Assembly (NCBI GenBank): GCA_021819245.1
Contig: JAKARI010000002.1
Coordinates: 61,639-125,638 of the forward strand
Reading direction: 5' to 3'
DNA from: Pseudomonadota bacterium
GTDB lineage: Bacteria; Pseudomonadota; Gammaproteobacteria; Acidiferrobacterales; Acidiferrobacteraceae
DNA length: 64,000 nt
A model generated the notes under the pieces. That model had not been told where the DNA came from. It ran no database searches and was given only the letters and a program-made list of their open reading frames with translations. This document shows, piece after piece, positions 9,141 through 18,034 of the stretch; within the stretch, counting starts at the first letter, position 1; the number at the start of each line of letters is the position of its first letter. Made by a program: the position numbers and the translations under genes.

Positions 9141-9926
9141 TTATAGGGGGTTTTTGCCAGCATGCCAGGCGGCGAGTGCTGCGATCAGCGATTCGTCGTC
9201 GGCGCCCGAGGCCACGATCAGGGGCCCCGAAAGCCCCAGCGCCCGGCAGGCCTCTTGCTGGCGGGCCCCGACTACGACCAGCGGGGTGCGGCTCAGCCAC
9301 TGGCGGCCGACCTGGCCCAGGGCATCATACAGGTGATGCAGGCCCTCGACGCTGGTCACGATCACGGCATCCAGGCCGTGGCGGGCCCAGGCCCGCAACA
9401 GGAGGGAGACGTCCGTCGAGGGCGGTGCGCGCCGATAGCATTCCGCGTACTGGACACGGGCCCCGCGCGCCATGAGGGTGTCTCCGAGGAGCTCGCGTCC
9501 CCCCTCCCCCCGGAAGATGACAACCGCCTGTCCGCGCAGGTCCTGTAAAGGCCCCATGAGGAGGAATGACTCGCTGTCGAACCGCCCCTGCGGCACCAGG
9601 ATGTCGCGAAACCCCAGGCGCTCGAGTTCGCGCGCGCTGCCGCGGCCGACGGCCGCCATGCGCACCCGGGGTGGCCAGGCCACCCCGGCGCCCTGTATCG
9701 CATGGAAGGCGCGCGTCACGGCATTGGGGCTTATGAAGATGGCCCAATCGAAGGCCTCGAGATCCGCGATCACGGCCTTGAGGCCGGCCGGATCACGCGG
9801 CTCCTGGATCTCCAGGGCGGCAAAGTGCAGGGGGCTTGCGCCGAGCGCCGCAAGCCTGTCCATCAGCCCCTGGCACTGGCCGGCGGGCCGGGTGACGAGG
9901 ATCTTAAGGCCCGCCAGATCGCTCAT
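9141..9926 (-). CDS. hemD: Uroporphyrinogen-III synthase
   Basis: 261 residues, start ATG 9926 (MSDLAGLKILVTRPAGQ) overlapping the hemC stop. HemD closes and inverts ring D of hydroxymethylbilane to uroporphyrinogen III. The opening VTRPAGQ, central FISPNAVTRAF and the later VTSVEGLHHL segment are typical of this poorly conserved family. The product of HemC is its substrate, consistent with the coupled genes. Confidence 0.9.
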   Translation of the reverse strand: MSDLAGLKILVTRPAGQCQGLMDRLAALGASPLHFAALEIQEPRDPAGLKAVIADLEAFDWAIFISPNAVTRAFHAIQGAGVAWPPRVRMAAVGRGSARELERLGFRDILVPQGRFDSESFLLMGPLQDLRGQAVVIFRGEGGRELLGDTLMARGARVQYAECYRRAPPSTDVSLLLRAWARHGLDAVIVTSVEGLHHLYDALGQVGRQWLSRTPLVVVGARQQEACRALGLSGPLIVASGADDESLIAALAAWHAGKNPL

Positions 9927-10891
9927 GCCCCGTCCTTCAGGAGCCGCGCGATGATGGCCCCGGCCCCCTGCGCCAGCAACCCCTCGGTCACATCGCGCGC
10001 GAGGGTCGCGGCGTCGGTCGGCCGCCCGGTCCGGGTCTCGGTCAGAAGCCGGCTGCCGTCGGGCTCGCCGACCAGGGCGCGCAGGGTCAGGCGGCTGTCT
10101 TCCAGGGTGGCGAATGCCGCGATCGGCAGCCGGCACCCCCCCTCCAGGGCCCCGGTCACGGCCCGCTCCGCCTCCACGCACAGGGCCGTATCCGGGTGAT
10201 GCAGGGGCGCTATGAGCGAGGCCGTCCTTTCGTCCCTCTGCCGGCATTCGATGCCGATGGCCCCCTGCGAGGCGGCCGGCAGGCTCTCCTCGATCGGCAG
10301 GTAGGCCTGTATCCGCTCGATGAGCCCCAGGCGTTTCAATCCCGCCGCGGCCAGGATGATCGCCGAGAACTCACCGGCATCGAGCCGTGCCAAGCGGCTG
10401 TTGACATTGCCGCGCAGGGTCTCGATGTGGAGGTCGGGCCGCCTGTGGCGGATCTGGCAGGCGCGGCGCAGACTCGCGGTGCCGATGCGTGCCCCGGATG
10501 GGAGCCCTTCGAGGCCCGCGGTCTCGAAGGACGCGATCAGGGCATCGCGCGGGTCCTCGCGCTCAAGGATCGCCCCTATGGCGAGCCCCTCCGGGAGGCG
10601 TGCCACCACATCTTTCATGGAATGAACCGCGAGGTCGATGCGTCCTTCCAGGAGACTCTGCTCAAGTTCCTTGGTGAACAAGGCCTTGCCCCCGGAGGCC
10701 GTCAGGGGCCCGGAGAGCTGCCGATCACCGGTGGTGGTCATCGGCACGAGGGTGACCGCAAGACCGGGGTGCAAGGCGAGAAGCCGATCGCGAACGTATA
10801 TGGCCTGCCATAGGGCCAATGCGCTCTTACGGGTTCCAAGGTGCAGGGTCGTCACGGAGGGTCCGAATTGGTGGAGTGTAAGGGCCGCCAT
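9923..10891 (-). CDS. hemC: Hydroxymethylbilane synthase (porphobilinogen deaminase)
   Basis: 322 residues from ATG 10891. A GTG at 10855 would give 310 residues, closer to the family norm. Neither has a strong ribosome site, so the start is uncertain. Family marks: GTRKSALALWQA, LFTKELEQSLL, DLAVHSMKDV, GTASLRRACQ and the GGC cysteine that holds the dipyrromethane cofactor (LEGGCRLPIAAFA). First gene of hemC-hemD-hemX-hemY. The open frame continues upstream across the porin locus, but that part is antisense and not coding. Confidence 0.95.
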   Translation of the reverse strand: MAALTLHQFGPSVTTLHLGTRKSALALWQAIYVRDRLLALHPGLAVTLVPMTTTGDRQLSGPLTASGGKALFTKELEQSLLEGRIDLAVHSMKDVVARLPEGLAIGAILEREDPRDALIASFETAGLEGLPSGARIGTASLRRACQIRHRRPDLHIETLRGNVNSRLARLDAGEFSAIILAAAGLKRLGLIERIQAYLPIEESLPAASQGAIGIECRQRDERTASLIAPLHHPDTALCVEAERAVTGALEGGCRLPIAAFATLEDSRLTLRALVGEPDGSRLLTETRTGRPTDAATLARDVTEGLLAQGAGAIIARLLKDGA

Positions 10892-11164
10892 CCTAAGAAA
10901 TTGGCGGGACTTACGCAAACCCATGGGGCTTGCCGCGCGCCGATGGCCCGCTCGCGGGGTACCGCCAGGCCTGGCCGACGGTTGGGGCTCGCCGCCCCGG
11001 GGTCTGTCGGCGCGTGGCCCGTAAGGGGGTGACGGTGTAAGGCGGATCCGTGCTATAGGGGAAGATCCCGAGGGCCAGGGACGATCGTACGGGCCCCGGT
11101 CGGGGAAACGGCGATCGACAATAAGAGAGAAGCTTGCAAAACCCACCAGAGGAGCACTGCAGAC

Positions 11165-11614
11165 ATGACCTACAAAACAGCCCGTGATCGGTTCCTTGCG
11201 GCGTGTGCCATGCTGGCTATCCTGGCGTTCGCGGCCCCCAGCTACGCGAACACGCAGAGCCACGCCTTCGCCACGCATCATGTCGTCTTTCAGATCAGCA
11301 ACGGCTCTGCCCAGGAGCAGGAGCTCGTGCTGGCCAATGCCGAGAATGTCCTCAGGTACTTCGGGCCCACCAAGGTCCAGATCGAGATCGTCGCCTTCGG
11401 CCCCGGCCTGCGCCTGCTCTTGAAGCACAATGTGCATTCGCGGATGATTCAGAGCATGCATGCCGAGGGCGTCGAGTTTGCGGCCTGCCATAACACGATG
11501 ATGAAGCTGCACCTGACGAAGGCCGACCTCAATCGCGTCGCCCATGTCGTTCCGGGGGGCGTGATCGAGATCATGCGCCGCGAGAGCGAGGGCTGGAACT
11601 ATATCCGCCCGTAG
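11165..11614 (+). CDS. Exported DsrE-fold protein
   Basis: 149 residues with a cleavable signal peptide (hydrophobic to about residue 24, SYANTQ region). The mature part, HHVVFQISNGSAQEQELVLANAENVL...IEIVAFGPG, matches the DsrE/DsrF/YchN fold. The single cysteine in VEFAACHNTM is where DsrE-like proteins carry a reactive Cys. Cytoplasmic relatives pass sulfur atoms, while periplasmic versions are poorly characterised. It stands 75 nt before a porin gene, with a second exported DsrE protein after it. Confidence 0.8.
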   Translation: MTYKTARDRFLAACAMLAILAFAAPSYANTQSHAFATHHVVFQISNGSAQEQELVLANAENVLRYFGPTKVQIEIVAFGPGLRLLLKHNVHSRMIQSMHAEGVEFAACHNTMMKLHLTKADLNRVAHVVPGGVIEIMRRESEGWNYIRP

Positions 11615-11689
11615 GCGCCCGGGGCCCGATCGGTCGACAGGAAAAATTACAATAGCAATACCAATGGCAATACCATCTAGGAGGAGTTC

Positions 11690-13102
11690 ATGAGAAAGCG
11701 GTCCTTGCTGGCGGCAGCCGTTGCCGCCGCCTGTTTTGCGGGTGGCGCGCACGCTACCAACTGGTTCCAGTTGCAGGGCACGGAGCCCAACGGCACCGCC
11801 TCCCCGTACCATCTCTTCGGCTTTATTCAGCCGACCTATCAGGACTCCGGCGGTACGGCAGTCAGTGGGCTTCAGGGCGCCGCCGCCCCCTTCAATGGCG
11901 CGGTGCCGAAGTTCAACGAGGTCGCCCCGCAGGATACGTCGATGAGCAGCTTTAACATGCTGCGCGCGCGCATCGGGGTGCGCGGCACGGTGTTGCCGAT
12001 CAGCAACAAGATCGACTACTTCATCATGGCCGAGTTCGGAAACAACAACTTCACCTACGGCAACGGCAGCTACACCCCGCGCCTGACCGACGCCTCGGTC
12101 ACCTTCAATGAGATCCCGGGCATGCGCGTGCGCGTCGGCCTCTTTAAGACCCCGGGCCCCGAGGAGGACCTGCAGGGCATCCCGGACTTTAACTACATCA
12201 ACTTCACCAATGTGAGCGCCCAGCTGATTCAAAACCAGTTCATCGGCACCAATCTGGCGGTTGCCGAGACGGGCGTAAGCGGCGCCTACGCCGTCCAGGC
12301 CGCCCCGACCGATGCCGGCCGCGATCAGGGCATACAGCTCTTCGACTGGTTCAACAACGGCCCCTGGCAGTTCGCCTACGCCGCCATGATCGGCAACGGC
12401 GCCCCGCTCTACGCCAACGCCCAGTCCAACAGCGCGAGCTATTACGGGCGCATTCAGGAGTCCTACATCTTCCACCACAGCAAGGGCCCGCATCAGGCCG
12501 GCATCACCGCCTGGGTCTGGGATCACCTCGGGCATCAGGACCTCGATGTGTCGACTGCAGGGACTACCACCGGCGGCTTCACCCGGCAGAGCTACACCTT
12601 CAAGCGCTATGGCCTGGGGGCCCAGTACCGCAGCGGCTTCATGACCCCGGGCGCTGTGCGCGTGACCGGCGAGCTCATGCGCGGCACGGGCTGGATCCTG
12701 GCGCCGGCGGCGTTCGCGGCCCCTTATGGCACCACGGGCGGCTGCGTTGTGGGTTCACCGCTATGCAACGAGACCCTCTACCCCGGGGCCAATAACGCGG
12801 CCGTCGGCGGCTATGTCGAGACCGGCGTGTTCGTGACCAAGCACCTGGATCTCGAGGCGCGCTATGACCAGTACAATCGCATGACCAACAACCCGGGGCT
12901 CGAGCGCATCTTCAAGACCACCACCCTGGGCGTGCAGTACTACATCTCGCCCATGGCGCGTGTCACCTTGAACTATGCGATCAATCGCATCGACGTCCCG
13001 CACCTGTCGGATGTGACGGGCGCGGGGGGGCAGGCGAACGCCTCGGCCATTGCGAGCGCCAAGGACGACACCATCGCCCTGCAGACGACGCTGATCTTCT
13101 AA
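11690..13102 (+). CDS. Outer-membrane porin (OprP/phosphate-selective-like beta-barrel)
   Basis: 470 residues with a signal peptide ending near GGAHA (residue 22), alternating amphipathic strands throughout, and a C-terminal aromatic residue (QTTLIF), the usual sorting signal for the Bam machinery. Segments such as RARIGVRGTVLP, YFIMAEFGNNNF and VRVGLFKTP suggest the OprO/OprP-type porin family. A strong AGGAGG precedes the ATG. Flanked on both sides by exported DsrE-like genes in the same direction. Substrate unknown. Confidence 0.82.
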   Translation: MRKRSLLAAAVAAACFAGGAHATNWFQLQGTEPNGTASPYHLFGFIQPTYQDSGGTAVSGLQGAAAPFNGAVPKFNEVAPQDTSMSSFNMLRARIGVRGTVLPISNKIDYFIMAEFGNNNFTYGNGSYTPRLTDASVTFNEIPGMRVRVGLFKTPGPEEDLQGIPDFNYINFTNVSAQLIQNQFIGTNLAVAETGVSGAYAVQAAPTDAGRDQGIQLFDWFNNGPWQFAYAAMIGNGAPLYANAQSNSASYYGRIQESYIFHHSKGPHQAGITAWVWDHLGHQDLDVSTAGTTTGGFTRQSYTFKRYGLGAQYRSGFMTPGAVRVTGELMRGTGWILAPAAFAAPYGTTGGCVVGSPLCNETLYPGANNAAVGGYVETGVFVTKHLDLEARYDQYNRMTNNPGLERIFKTTTLGVQYYISPMARVTLNYAINRIDVPHLSDVTGAGGQANASAIASAKDDTIALQTTLIF

Positions 13103-13127
13103 AGGGCTGACAGCAAAGGGAGGCTTT

Positions 13128-13640
13128 ATGAAAAAAGGTATTCTCTGGACGGTCTTGTCCTGTCTCGCGGTAAGCGCCCCGGCGCTCGCCGTGCAGGGCA
13201 ATCTGCACTGGCACACCATCCACATCCAGATCCCGGTGCGCCTGAGGCACGCCAAGGTGGTCTTCAACATGGACCATCCGGTGTTCATCCCCCATACCAA
13301 GGAGCCGGTGGGGCTGTCGCAGCTGCGGATGATGGTGGCGAAGTTCACGCGCGACCATACCCGCTGGAAGATCGACGCGGTCTTTCAGGGGGCGGATGGC
13401 TATATGCTGCTCAACGACAGGGCCTATGACCAGTTCATGCATGTGCGCACCGGCAACCCGTACCGCGGCCAGATCGAGGCCCTCTATCACAAGGGCGTCG
13501 ATATCGAGGAGTGCGGGGTCACCATGCGCGCCCATCGCTGGGGCAATAAGCAGTTGCTGCCCAACGTGAAGGTCAATGCCGGGGCGGTGGCGCGCATCAT
13601 CTGGCTCGAGCAGCACGGCTATATCGAGGTCAACCCCTAG
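13128..13640 (+). CDS. Exported DsrE-fold protein (second copy)
   Basis: 170 residues with a signal peptide to about residue 21 (PALAVQG). The mature part, AKVVFNMDHPVF...LRMMVAKFTRDH...IDAVFQGADGYMLL, resembles the DsrE fold. A cysteine at IEECGVTM corresponds to the reactive Cys of the family. It diverges strongly from the copy at 11165. Only 25 nt after the porin stop. Its TAG stop shares the palindrome CTAG with the stop of the convergent rlmJ gene. Confidence 0.75.
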   Translation: MKKGILWTVLSCLAVSAPALAVQGNLHWHTIHIQIPVRLRHAKVVFNMDHPVFIPHTKEPVGLSQLRMMVAKFTRDHTRWKIDAVFQGADGYMLLNDRAYDQFMHVRTGNPYRGQIEALYHKGVDIEECGVTMRAHRWGNKQLLPNVKVNAGAVARIIWLEQHGYIEVNP

Positions 13641-14434
13641 CGGATGCGATAACGCGGTGTTCCGTCACGGGTGAGGATCTGGGCGAGGGGCGGTATGACC
13701 TCGCCCAGTTTTTTTCTGAGACCATAGGGCGGATTGAGAATGAGCAGGCCCGAGCCGTTTAAGCGGCTTTTGATGTCCGCGGGCCAGGTGAGCAGTTCCA
13801 CGCACAGGTTCTCCCCGAGGGCCGACAGCACCGATACGAGCCGTTCGGCGTCGTGGGCATCCTTGATGGGGTACCACACCAGAAAGATCCCCTGGCGGAA
13901 GCGCTGCAAGGCGGTCTTGAGGCCGGCAAGCAGGGCGCTGCGCTCCGTCACCCGCTCGTAGGGGGGGTCGATCAGAATCACCGCCCGACGTTCCCGGGGG
14001 GGCAGCAGGGCCTTGAGGGCATGGTAGCCATTGCCGAGAAAGATCTGGCTGTGCGGGGCGCGCAGCACCTGCTGCAAGACGGCGTGGGTGGCCGTGGCCT
14101 CCTCGACTGCCACCAGGCGGTCTTGAGCGCGCAGGCGTCCGGCTATGAGCAGGGGTGAGCCCGGGTAGTCGCGCAGGTGCGTGCCATTGAAGCGGCCCAC
14201 CGCCTCGCAATAGCCGCGCAGCATAGGCCATGTGTCGCACCGCCCCCAGAGACGGCGGATACCGTCGTCGGCCTCCCCTTGCGGCGTCAGGCGATAAAGG
14301 CCCTCGCCGGCATGGGTGTCGAGCACAAAGAGCGGCTTTGGCTTTGCCAAGACGAGATCCAGGGTCTCTAGGAGCACGACGTGCTTGAGGACATCGGCCG
14401 CCGACCCGGCATGAAAGGCATGGCGGTAATTCAC
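13637..14434 (-). CDS. rlmJ: 23S rRNA (adenine-2030-N6)-methyltransferase
   Basis: 265 residues, GTG start at 14434 (VNYRHAFHAGSAADVLKH), the conserved N-terminus of RlmJ. SAM-binding DTHAGEGLY and the catalytic DPPYE motif are present. RlmJ methylates A2030 of 23S rRNA during ribosome assembly. GTG overlaps the stop of the MazG-like gene upstream (GTGA). Convergent with the DsrE gene, sharing CTAG. Confidence 0.93.
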   Translation of the reverse strand: MNYRHAFHAGSAADVLKHVVLLETLDLVLAKPKPLFVLDTHAGEGLYRLTPQGEADDGIRRLWGRCDTWPMLRGYCEAVGRFNGTHLRDYPGSPLLIAGRLRAQDRLVAVEEATATHAVLQQVLRAPHSQIFLGNGYHALKALLPPRERRAVILIDPPYERVTERSALLAGLKTALQRFRQGIFLVWYPIKDAHDAERLVSVLSALGENLCVELLTWPADIKSRLNGSGLLILNPPYGLRKKLGEVIPPLAQILTRDGTPRYRIR

Positions 14435-14781
14435 GGATAGTCTGTGTATTTGCGGGCGCTGCCGCGCACCTTGTCGGCCGGATACTTGTCGGCGTTCTTG
14501 GCGATCTTGGCCCATGCCGCCTGCTCGAGATCGATGCCCAGCCGGTCACAGAATCGCAAGAGATAGAGGAGCACGTCGGCCGCCTCCTCGCTCACCGCCT
14601 CGCGTTGCTTGGGGGAGGGCGCGAGGCTTTCGTCTTCACTGAGCCACTGTAGCTGTTCTACCAGCTCGCCGGCCTCGACGATCAGCGCCATGGCCAGGTT
14701 CTTCGGGGAATGGAACCGCTCCCAGTCGCGTTCCTTCGCAAATTGCGCAAGGCGTTCCGTGAGATCGTTAAAGCCGCTCAT
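14431..14781 (-). CDS. MazG-like nucleotide pyrophosphohydrolase
   Basis: 116 residues. The metal-binding core EAGELVEQLQWLSE...SEEAADVLLYLLRFCD carries the ExxE...ExxD pattern of the MazG/RS21-C6 (dCTPP1) superfamily. These enzymes hydrolyse non-canonical or surplus (d)NTPs to monophosphates. Single-domain short form. Coupled to rlmJ downstream. Confidence 0.9.
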   Translation of the reverse strand: MSGFNDLTERLAQFAKERDWERFHSPKNLAMALIVEAGELVEQLQWLSEDESLAPSPKQREAVSEEAADVLLYLLRFCDRLGIDLEQAAWAKIAKNADKYPADKVRGSARKYTDYP

Positions 14782-15028
14782 CGAGGTCCTCCGGTGGCGC
14801 GCAGTCGCCCGGGCCCGGGGCGCGGACCCGCGGGCGCCCCGCGGTCTGGAAACCGCCAGTCTAGCGGATTTTGTACGCGCCGTCGGCCCGGCGGGTCCCG
14901 CGACCTGTCATCAGGACGTCATAAACCCCCCCTAGCATGAGGCGGTCGCCCGAGGTCGTGTCAGGGGAAGGGCGGCCCATCGCTACCTGAGCCGGTAACC
15001 ACTGGATCGCTTTCTTAAGGAGGACCGC

Positions 15029-16444
15029 ATGACCCAGGACAATCGCTCCCTGCTTCAGGCGCTAGACGAGGCGCCGGTCAGTTTCTTTCACATGCGCGCG
15101 GCCATCACCGCCGGGATGGGCTTTTTCACCGATGCCTATGATCTTTTTATCATCGGCATGGCGCTCGTGTACCTAACGCCCGAGTGGCACTTGAGTGCGG
15201 CCCAGATCGCCATTCTGGGGAGTGGCTCGCTGCTCGCGGCATTCCTGGGGGCGCTGGTGTTTGGGCGCCTCGCCGACCTCATAGGACGCAAGACCATCTA
15301 CGGGCTCGAGGCGGCGCTGATGGTCGTAGGCGCGCTCGCCTCCGCCTTTGCCCCGGATTTCGCGTGGTTGCTCGTATTCCGCTTCATTTTGGGGTTCGGG
15401 ATCGGCGGCGATTATCCCATGAGCGCGGTGCTCATGTCCGAGTATAGTAATGCTAAGAAGCGCGGCTCGCTCGTGTCTCTCGTCTTTGGCATGCAGGGCC
15501 TGGGGCTCGCCTTTGGGCCGATCGTCGCGCTCACCCTCGAGGCCTCGGGCTTAAGCCATGACATCATCTGGCGGATCATGCTCGGTATCGGCGCGCTCCC
15601 CCCGCTTGCGGTCTTGTACCTGCGCCGCACCATGCCCGAGTCGCCGCGCTATAAGGCGCTGGTGCGCGGGCAATCGGAGGCCGCGGCCCAGGACATGGCG
15701 CGGTATTCCGAAGGCCAGATTCAGGCCGCGGGCCGCAACTCGCAGCCGCGCAAGACCACGCTGCGCGCGTTTTTGAGCGATCGCCACAATCTCCTCATGA
15801 TCCTGGGGACCGCCGGCTCCTGGTTTCTGCTCGACTACGCCTTCTACGGCAATGCCATATCGACGCCCCAGATCCTGGCCCTGATCGCGCCGCACGCCGG
15901 CCATCTGAGGGGGACCGCCTGGGCGCTCATCATCTTTGCCGTAGCCGCGGTCCCTGGCTATCTTGCCTCCATCCTGCTCATGGACCGCATAGGCCACCGC
16001 CGGCTGCAGCTGATCGGTTTTGCGGTGATGGCGGTGAGCTTTGCGTGCATCGCGCTGGTGCCGGGGGTCACGCACGATGTCGTGCCATTCCTGCTCTTGT
16101 ATGGCGTGAGTTTCTTCTTTATCGAGTTCGGGCCCAACTGCACGACCTTTGTTATTCCCGCCGAGGTCTTTCCGACCAGCTCTCGCACCACCGGCCATGG
16201 GATCGCCGCCGGCATCGGCAAGCTCGGGGCCTTCTTCGGCACCTTCCTGTTTCCCTATATCAGTCAGGTAGGCGGCCTGAAGGGTGCCATGATGTTTGCC
16301 GCCGGCGTCTCGGCGCTGGGGCTCGTTCTGACCTATCTGACACTGCCGGAGGCAAGCGGCCGCGCGCTCGAGGATCTGTCGGCCGAGCCGGGTGATGAGG
16401 CCCTGGATGACCCGCGCCTTGTGCGCACCGGCGTGTCCCGGTAG
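15029..16444 (+). CDS. MFS transporter, phosphate:H+ symporter (PHS) type
   Basis: 471 residues, 12 predicted membrane segments. The opening MGFFTDAYDLFIIGMA, the RLADLIGRKTIYG loop between TM2 and TM3 and the signature GGDYPMSAVLMSEY are characteristic of the Pho84-like PHS family (TC 2.A.1.9). These import phosphate or related anions with protons. The AAGGAGGA ribosome site is strong. No Pho-regulon gene lies nearby, so a sugar or organic-acid substrate is not excluded. Confidence 0.85.
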   Translation: MTQDNRSLLQALDEAPVSFFHMRAAITAGMGFFTDAYDLFIIGMALVYLTPEWHLSAAQIAILGSGSLLAAFLGALVFGRLADLIGRKTIYGLEAALMVVGALASAFAPDFAWLLVFRFILGFGIGGDYPMSAVLMSEYSNAKKRGSLVSLVFGMQGLGLAFGPIVALTLEASGLSHDIIWRIMLGIGALPPLAVLYLRRTMPESPRYKALVRGQSEAAAQDMARYSEGQIQAAGRNSQPRKTTLRAFLSDRHNLLMILGTAGSWFLLDYAFYGNAISTPQILALIAPHAGHLRGTAWALIIFAVAAVPGYLASILLMDRIGHRRLQLIGFAVMAVSFACIALVPGVTHDVVPFLLLYGVSFFFIEFGPNCTTFVIPAEVFPTSSRTTGHGIAAGIGKLGAFFGTFLFPYISQVGGLKGAMMFAAGVSALGLVLTYLTLPEASGRALEDLSAEPGDEALDDPRLVRTGVSR

Positions 16445-16867
16445 GCCGCATTCGGGATCGCTCAGGGGGGGTCGCAAGGGCCGCAGGCGGCGTGCCGCGC
16501 CCCATGCCCCCCCGATGTTATTGCGTACCAGGGAAGTCAGCCCACTTGGGCGTGCCGTTCACAATGGCGCGAAAAACGCACGCCGGACAGCGGGCGAAGA
16601 AAACGGTGAAGAAGCACGCCCGCTATTTGGGTCCTGGGCGGCGAACTGATTCGGCGCGTGCTCACACGAGAAAGCCCGCAAGCCCCTCGCCCTCAACGTG
16701 GGTCCTACCACATCGACGAGATGGGCGAACCTCTAGGGCGCCACACGCGCGATGAACAGGACCATGCGGCTTACGATGCGGTATGCCGGCATTTTTATCG
16801 GTTCCGGACCGGCACCAAGAGCTACATGACACCCACTGGCTTTAGCGGGCTGAGGGTGTCACTCGAA
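16445..16867. other. Intergenic stretch without a convincing gene
   Basis: 423 bases between the MFS gene and the second vapC. Short plus-strand frames exist, one basic (MARKTHAGQRAKK at 16564) and one starting GTG 16658 that runs antisense into vapC. Neither has a recognisable family or ribosome site. It may hold remnants of accessory DNA. Nothing else is visible. Confidence 0.4.
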
Positions 16868-17293
16868 TCATTGAACAAACACAACCTTGCACTTGTGGCG
16901 TTTCGCGGCCGCCGCAAGAGTCCGGTCGGACGTTGCCAACGGAAGCATTTCCGCTACGGCCACCGAAAGATGTATCGCATCCAACGTGTGCAATGGGACA
17001 GTGAATGAACCGAGCAGTTGTCGCGCCTTGAGATAGTGATCGGCAGACAGAGAAACTCGGCGGTAAAACCCTTCGGCAACATGGTTCCCAAAAAGATCGA
17101 GGACTGCGCGGGCCTGGCGTTCGTTCAGTTCCTTGAGTCGTCGCTTTTTCGCTACCAGCGAATAGAACTCGACCTCGCTCAATACACTAATGACAGGCGA
17201 TTTGATGCGACGCACCGCCTCCTCCGCTGCTCGACTTCCGGGCTCTGGGCAATAATAGGCCCCTAACACGCTGGTATCGATATATATGCTCAT
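16868..17293 (-). CDS. PIN-domain toxin of a type II toxin-antitoxin pair
   Basis: 141 residues beginning MSIYIDTSVLGAYYCPEPGSRAAEE. PIN acidic residues are present: the Asp in IDTSVL, a central Glu (LSEVEF), DAIHLSVA and the terminal LATSDRTLA Asp. Such toxins are Mg-dependent RNases. The ATG overlaps the antitoxin stop (ATGA), confirming the pair. Lower GC than the neighbouring core genes suggests transfer. Confidence 0.88.
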   Translation of the reverse strand: MSIYIDTSVLGAYYCPEPGSRAAEEAVRRIKSPVISVLSEVEFYSLVAKKRRLKELNERQARAVLDLFGNHVAEGFYRRVSLSADHYLKARQLLGSFTVPLHTLDAIHLSVAVAEMLPLATSDRTLAAAAKRHKCKVVFVQ

Positions 17294-17520
17294 CGAGTAT
17301 CGCGTTCCCCACGAAGGATCTGCGCCGACGGTGTCCCAAAACGCCCGATTCCCCGGCGAAATTCCTCAAGCGATGGCAGCTGTTTCGCTGCAGTCGGGGC
17401 AGATACCAGCTTCGCCACGGCCTTGCCTTGGCGGGTAATCAGGATTTCCTCTCCGGCCTCCACTTGATCGATCAGATCCGGCAGGTGCTGACGCGCTTCT
17501 TTAATGCCGACCTGCTTCAT
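17290..17520 (-). CDS. Phd/YefM-type antitoxin
   Basis: 76 residues from ATG 17520 (MKQVGIKEARQHLPDLIDQVEAGEE). The opening plus ILITRQGKAVAKLVS is the standard Phd/YefM antitoxin fold, which binds DNA through its N-terminal half and the toxin through its C-terminal tail. The frame is open 36 nt upstream, but that covers the operator repeat. Coupled to the PIN toxin. Confidence 0.9.
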   Translation of the reverse strand: MKQVGIKEARQHLPDLIDQVEAGEEILITRQGKAVAKLVSAPTAAKQLPSLEEFRRGIGRFGTPSAQILRGERDTR

Positions 17521-17536
17521 ACCAGCCCCCTCGTTA

Positions 17537-17555
17537 TGTACACCATAAGTGTACA
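17537..17555. promoter_or_regulatory. Inverted repeat upstream of Phd-type antitoxin (candidate operator)
   Basis: Perfect 7-bp arms TGTACAC / GTGTACA with a 5-base spacer (CATAA), 17 nt upstream of the antitoxin start. TGTACA-type palindromes are common operators of Phd/YefM antitoxins, so autoregulation at this site is likely. Confidence 0.65.
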
Positions 17556-17621
17556 CACGGTACCGCGGGCGTCAATCCTGCGGCCGTCATCCGTGACGCA
17601 CCTCGTCTCAATGGCAGCCTG

Positions 17622-17700
17622 ATAGGGTGTAAACAGGCCGGCGGAATCCCGCCCTAAGCCTCTCGCAGAACCGTACGCGACACCCTCGGGTCATATGGCC
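17622..17700 (-). mobile_element. Probable group II intron 3' remnant (domains V-VI)
   Basis: Read on the minus strand, GCCATATGACCC-GAGG-GTGTCGCGTACGGTTC resembles domain V of bacterial group II introns (consensus GAGCCG...GAAA...CGGTTC). It is followed by a domain-VI-like stem (GGGCGGGATTCCGCC). The tetraloop and several pairs differ from consensus. No reverse-transcriptase frame is seen on the 5' side, so this is at most a dead fragment. Confidence 0.4.
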
Positions 17701-18034
17701 CCCATCATCCGAACCGGGACCCTTCCTGACGCTGTAGTGTGTGCCGGCCTCCGTTAAATTCCGAGCGGGTACTGATCACGGACAAGATACCGCCAGAGGT
17801 CCTGATGGGAAGTGGCGGTGGGGACATAAGCCGTCCGGTGGGATCTGGCCGGCCATCCCGGAATACATCAAAAACCGAGAGCTTGGAGATCGGCGCCTGG
17901 ACCCAATGGTATTGGCGAGCCGCCATCCGCTGGTCCTCAAAGAACTGGGGTGGCGCAAGCACCCCTATAGCCTCTTCGAGCGGCTCATACAGGAAAGCCC
18001 CAGGCCCTGCCGGGAGATATTGATCATGCGGCTG
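17701..18034. other. Stretch with no assignable gene
   Basis: A plus-strand frame from about 17741 to 18118 reads plausibly in part (IWPAIPEYIKNRELGDRRL, HPLVLKELGWRKHPYSLFE), but its 3' third is antisense to the MarR gene and I recognise no family. It may be a decayed gene left beside the intron fragment. Confidence 0.3.

Noticed and set aside
10892-12535. Long N-terminal extension of hemC
   Set aside because: The frame is open but lies antisense to the DsrE and porin genes, and HemC starts near 10891 by homology.
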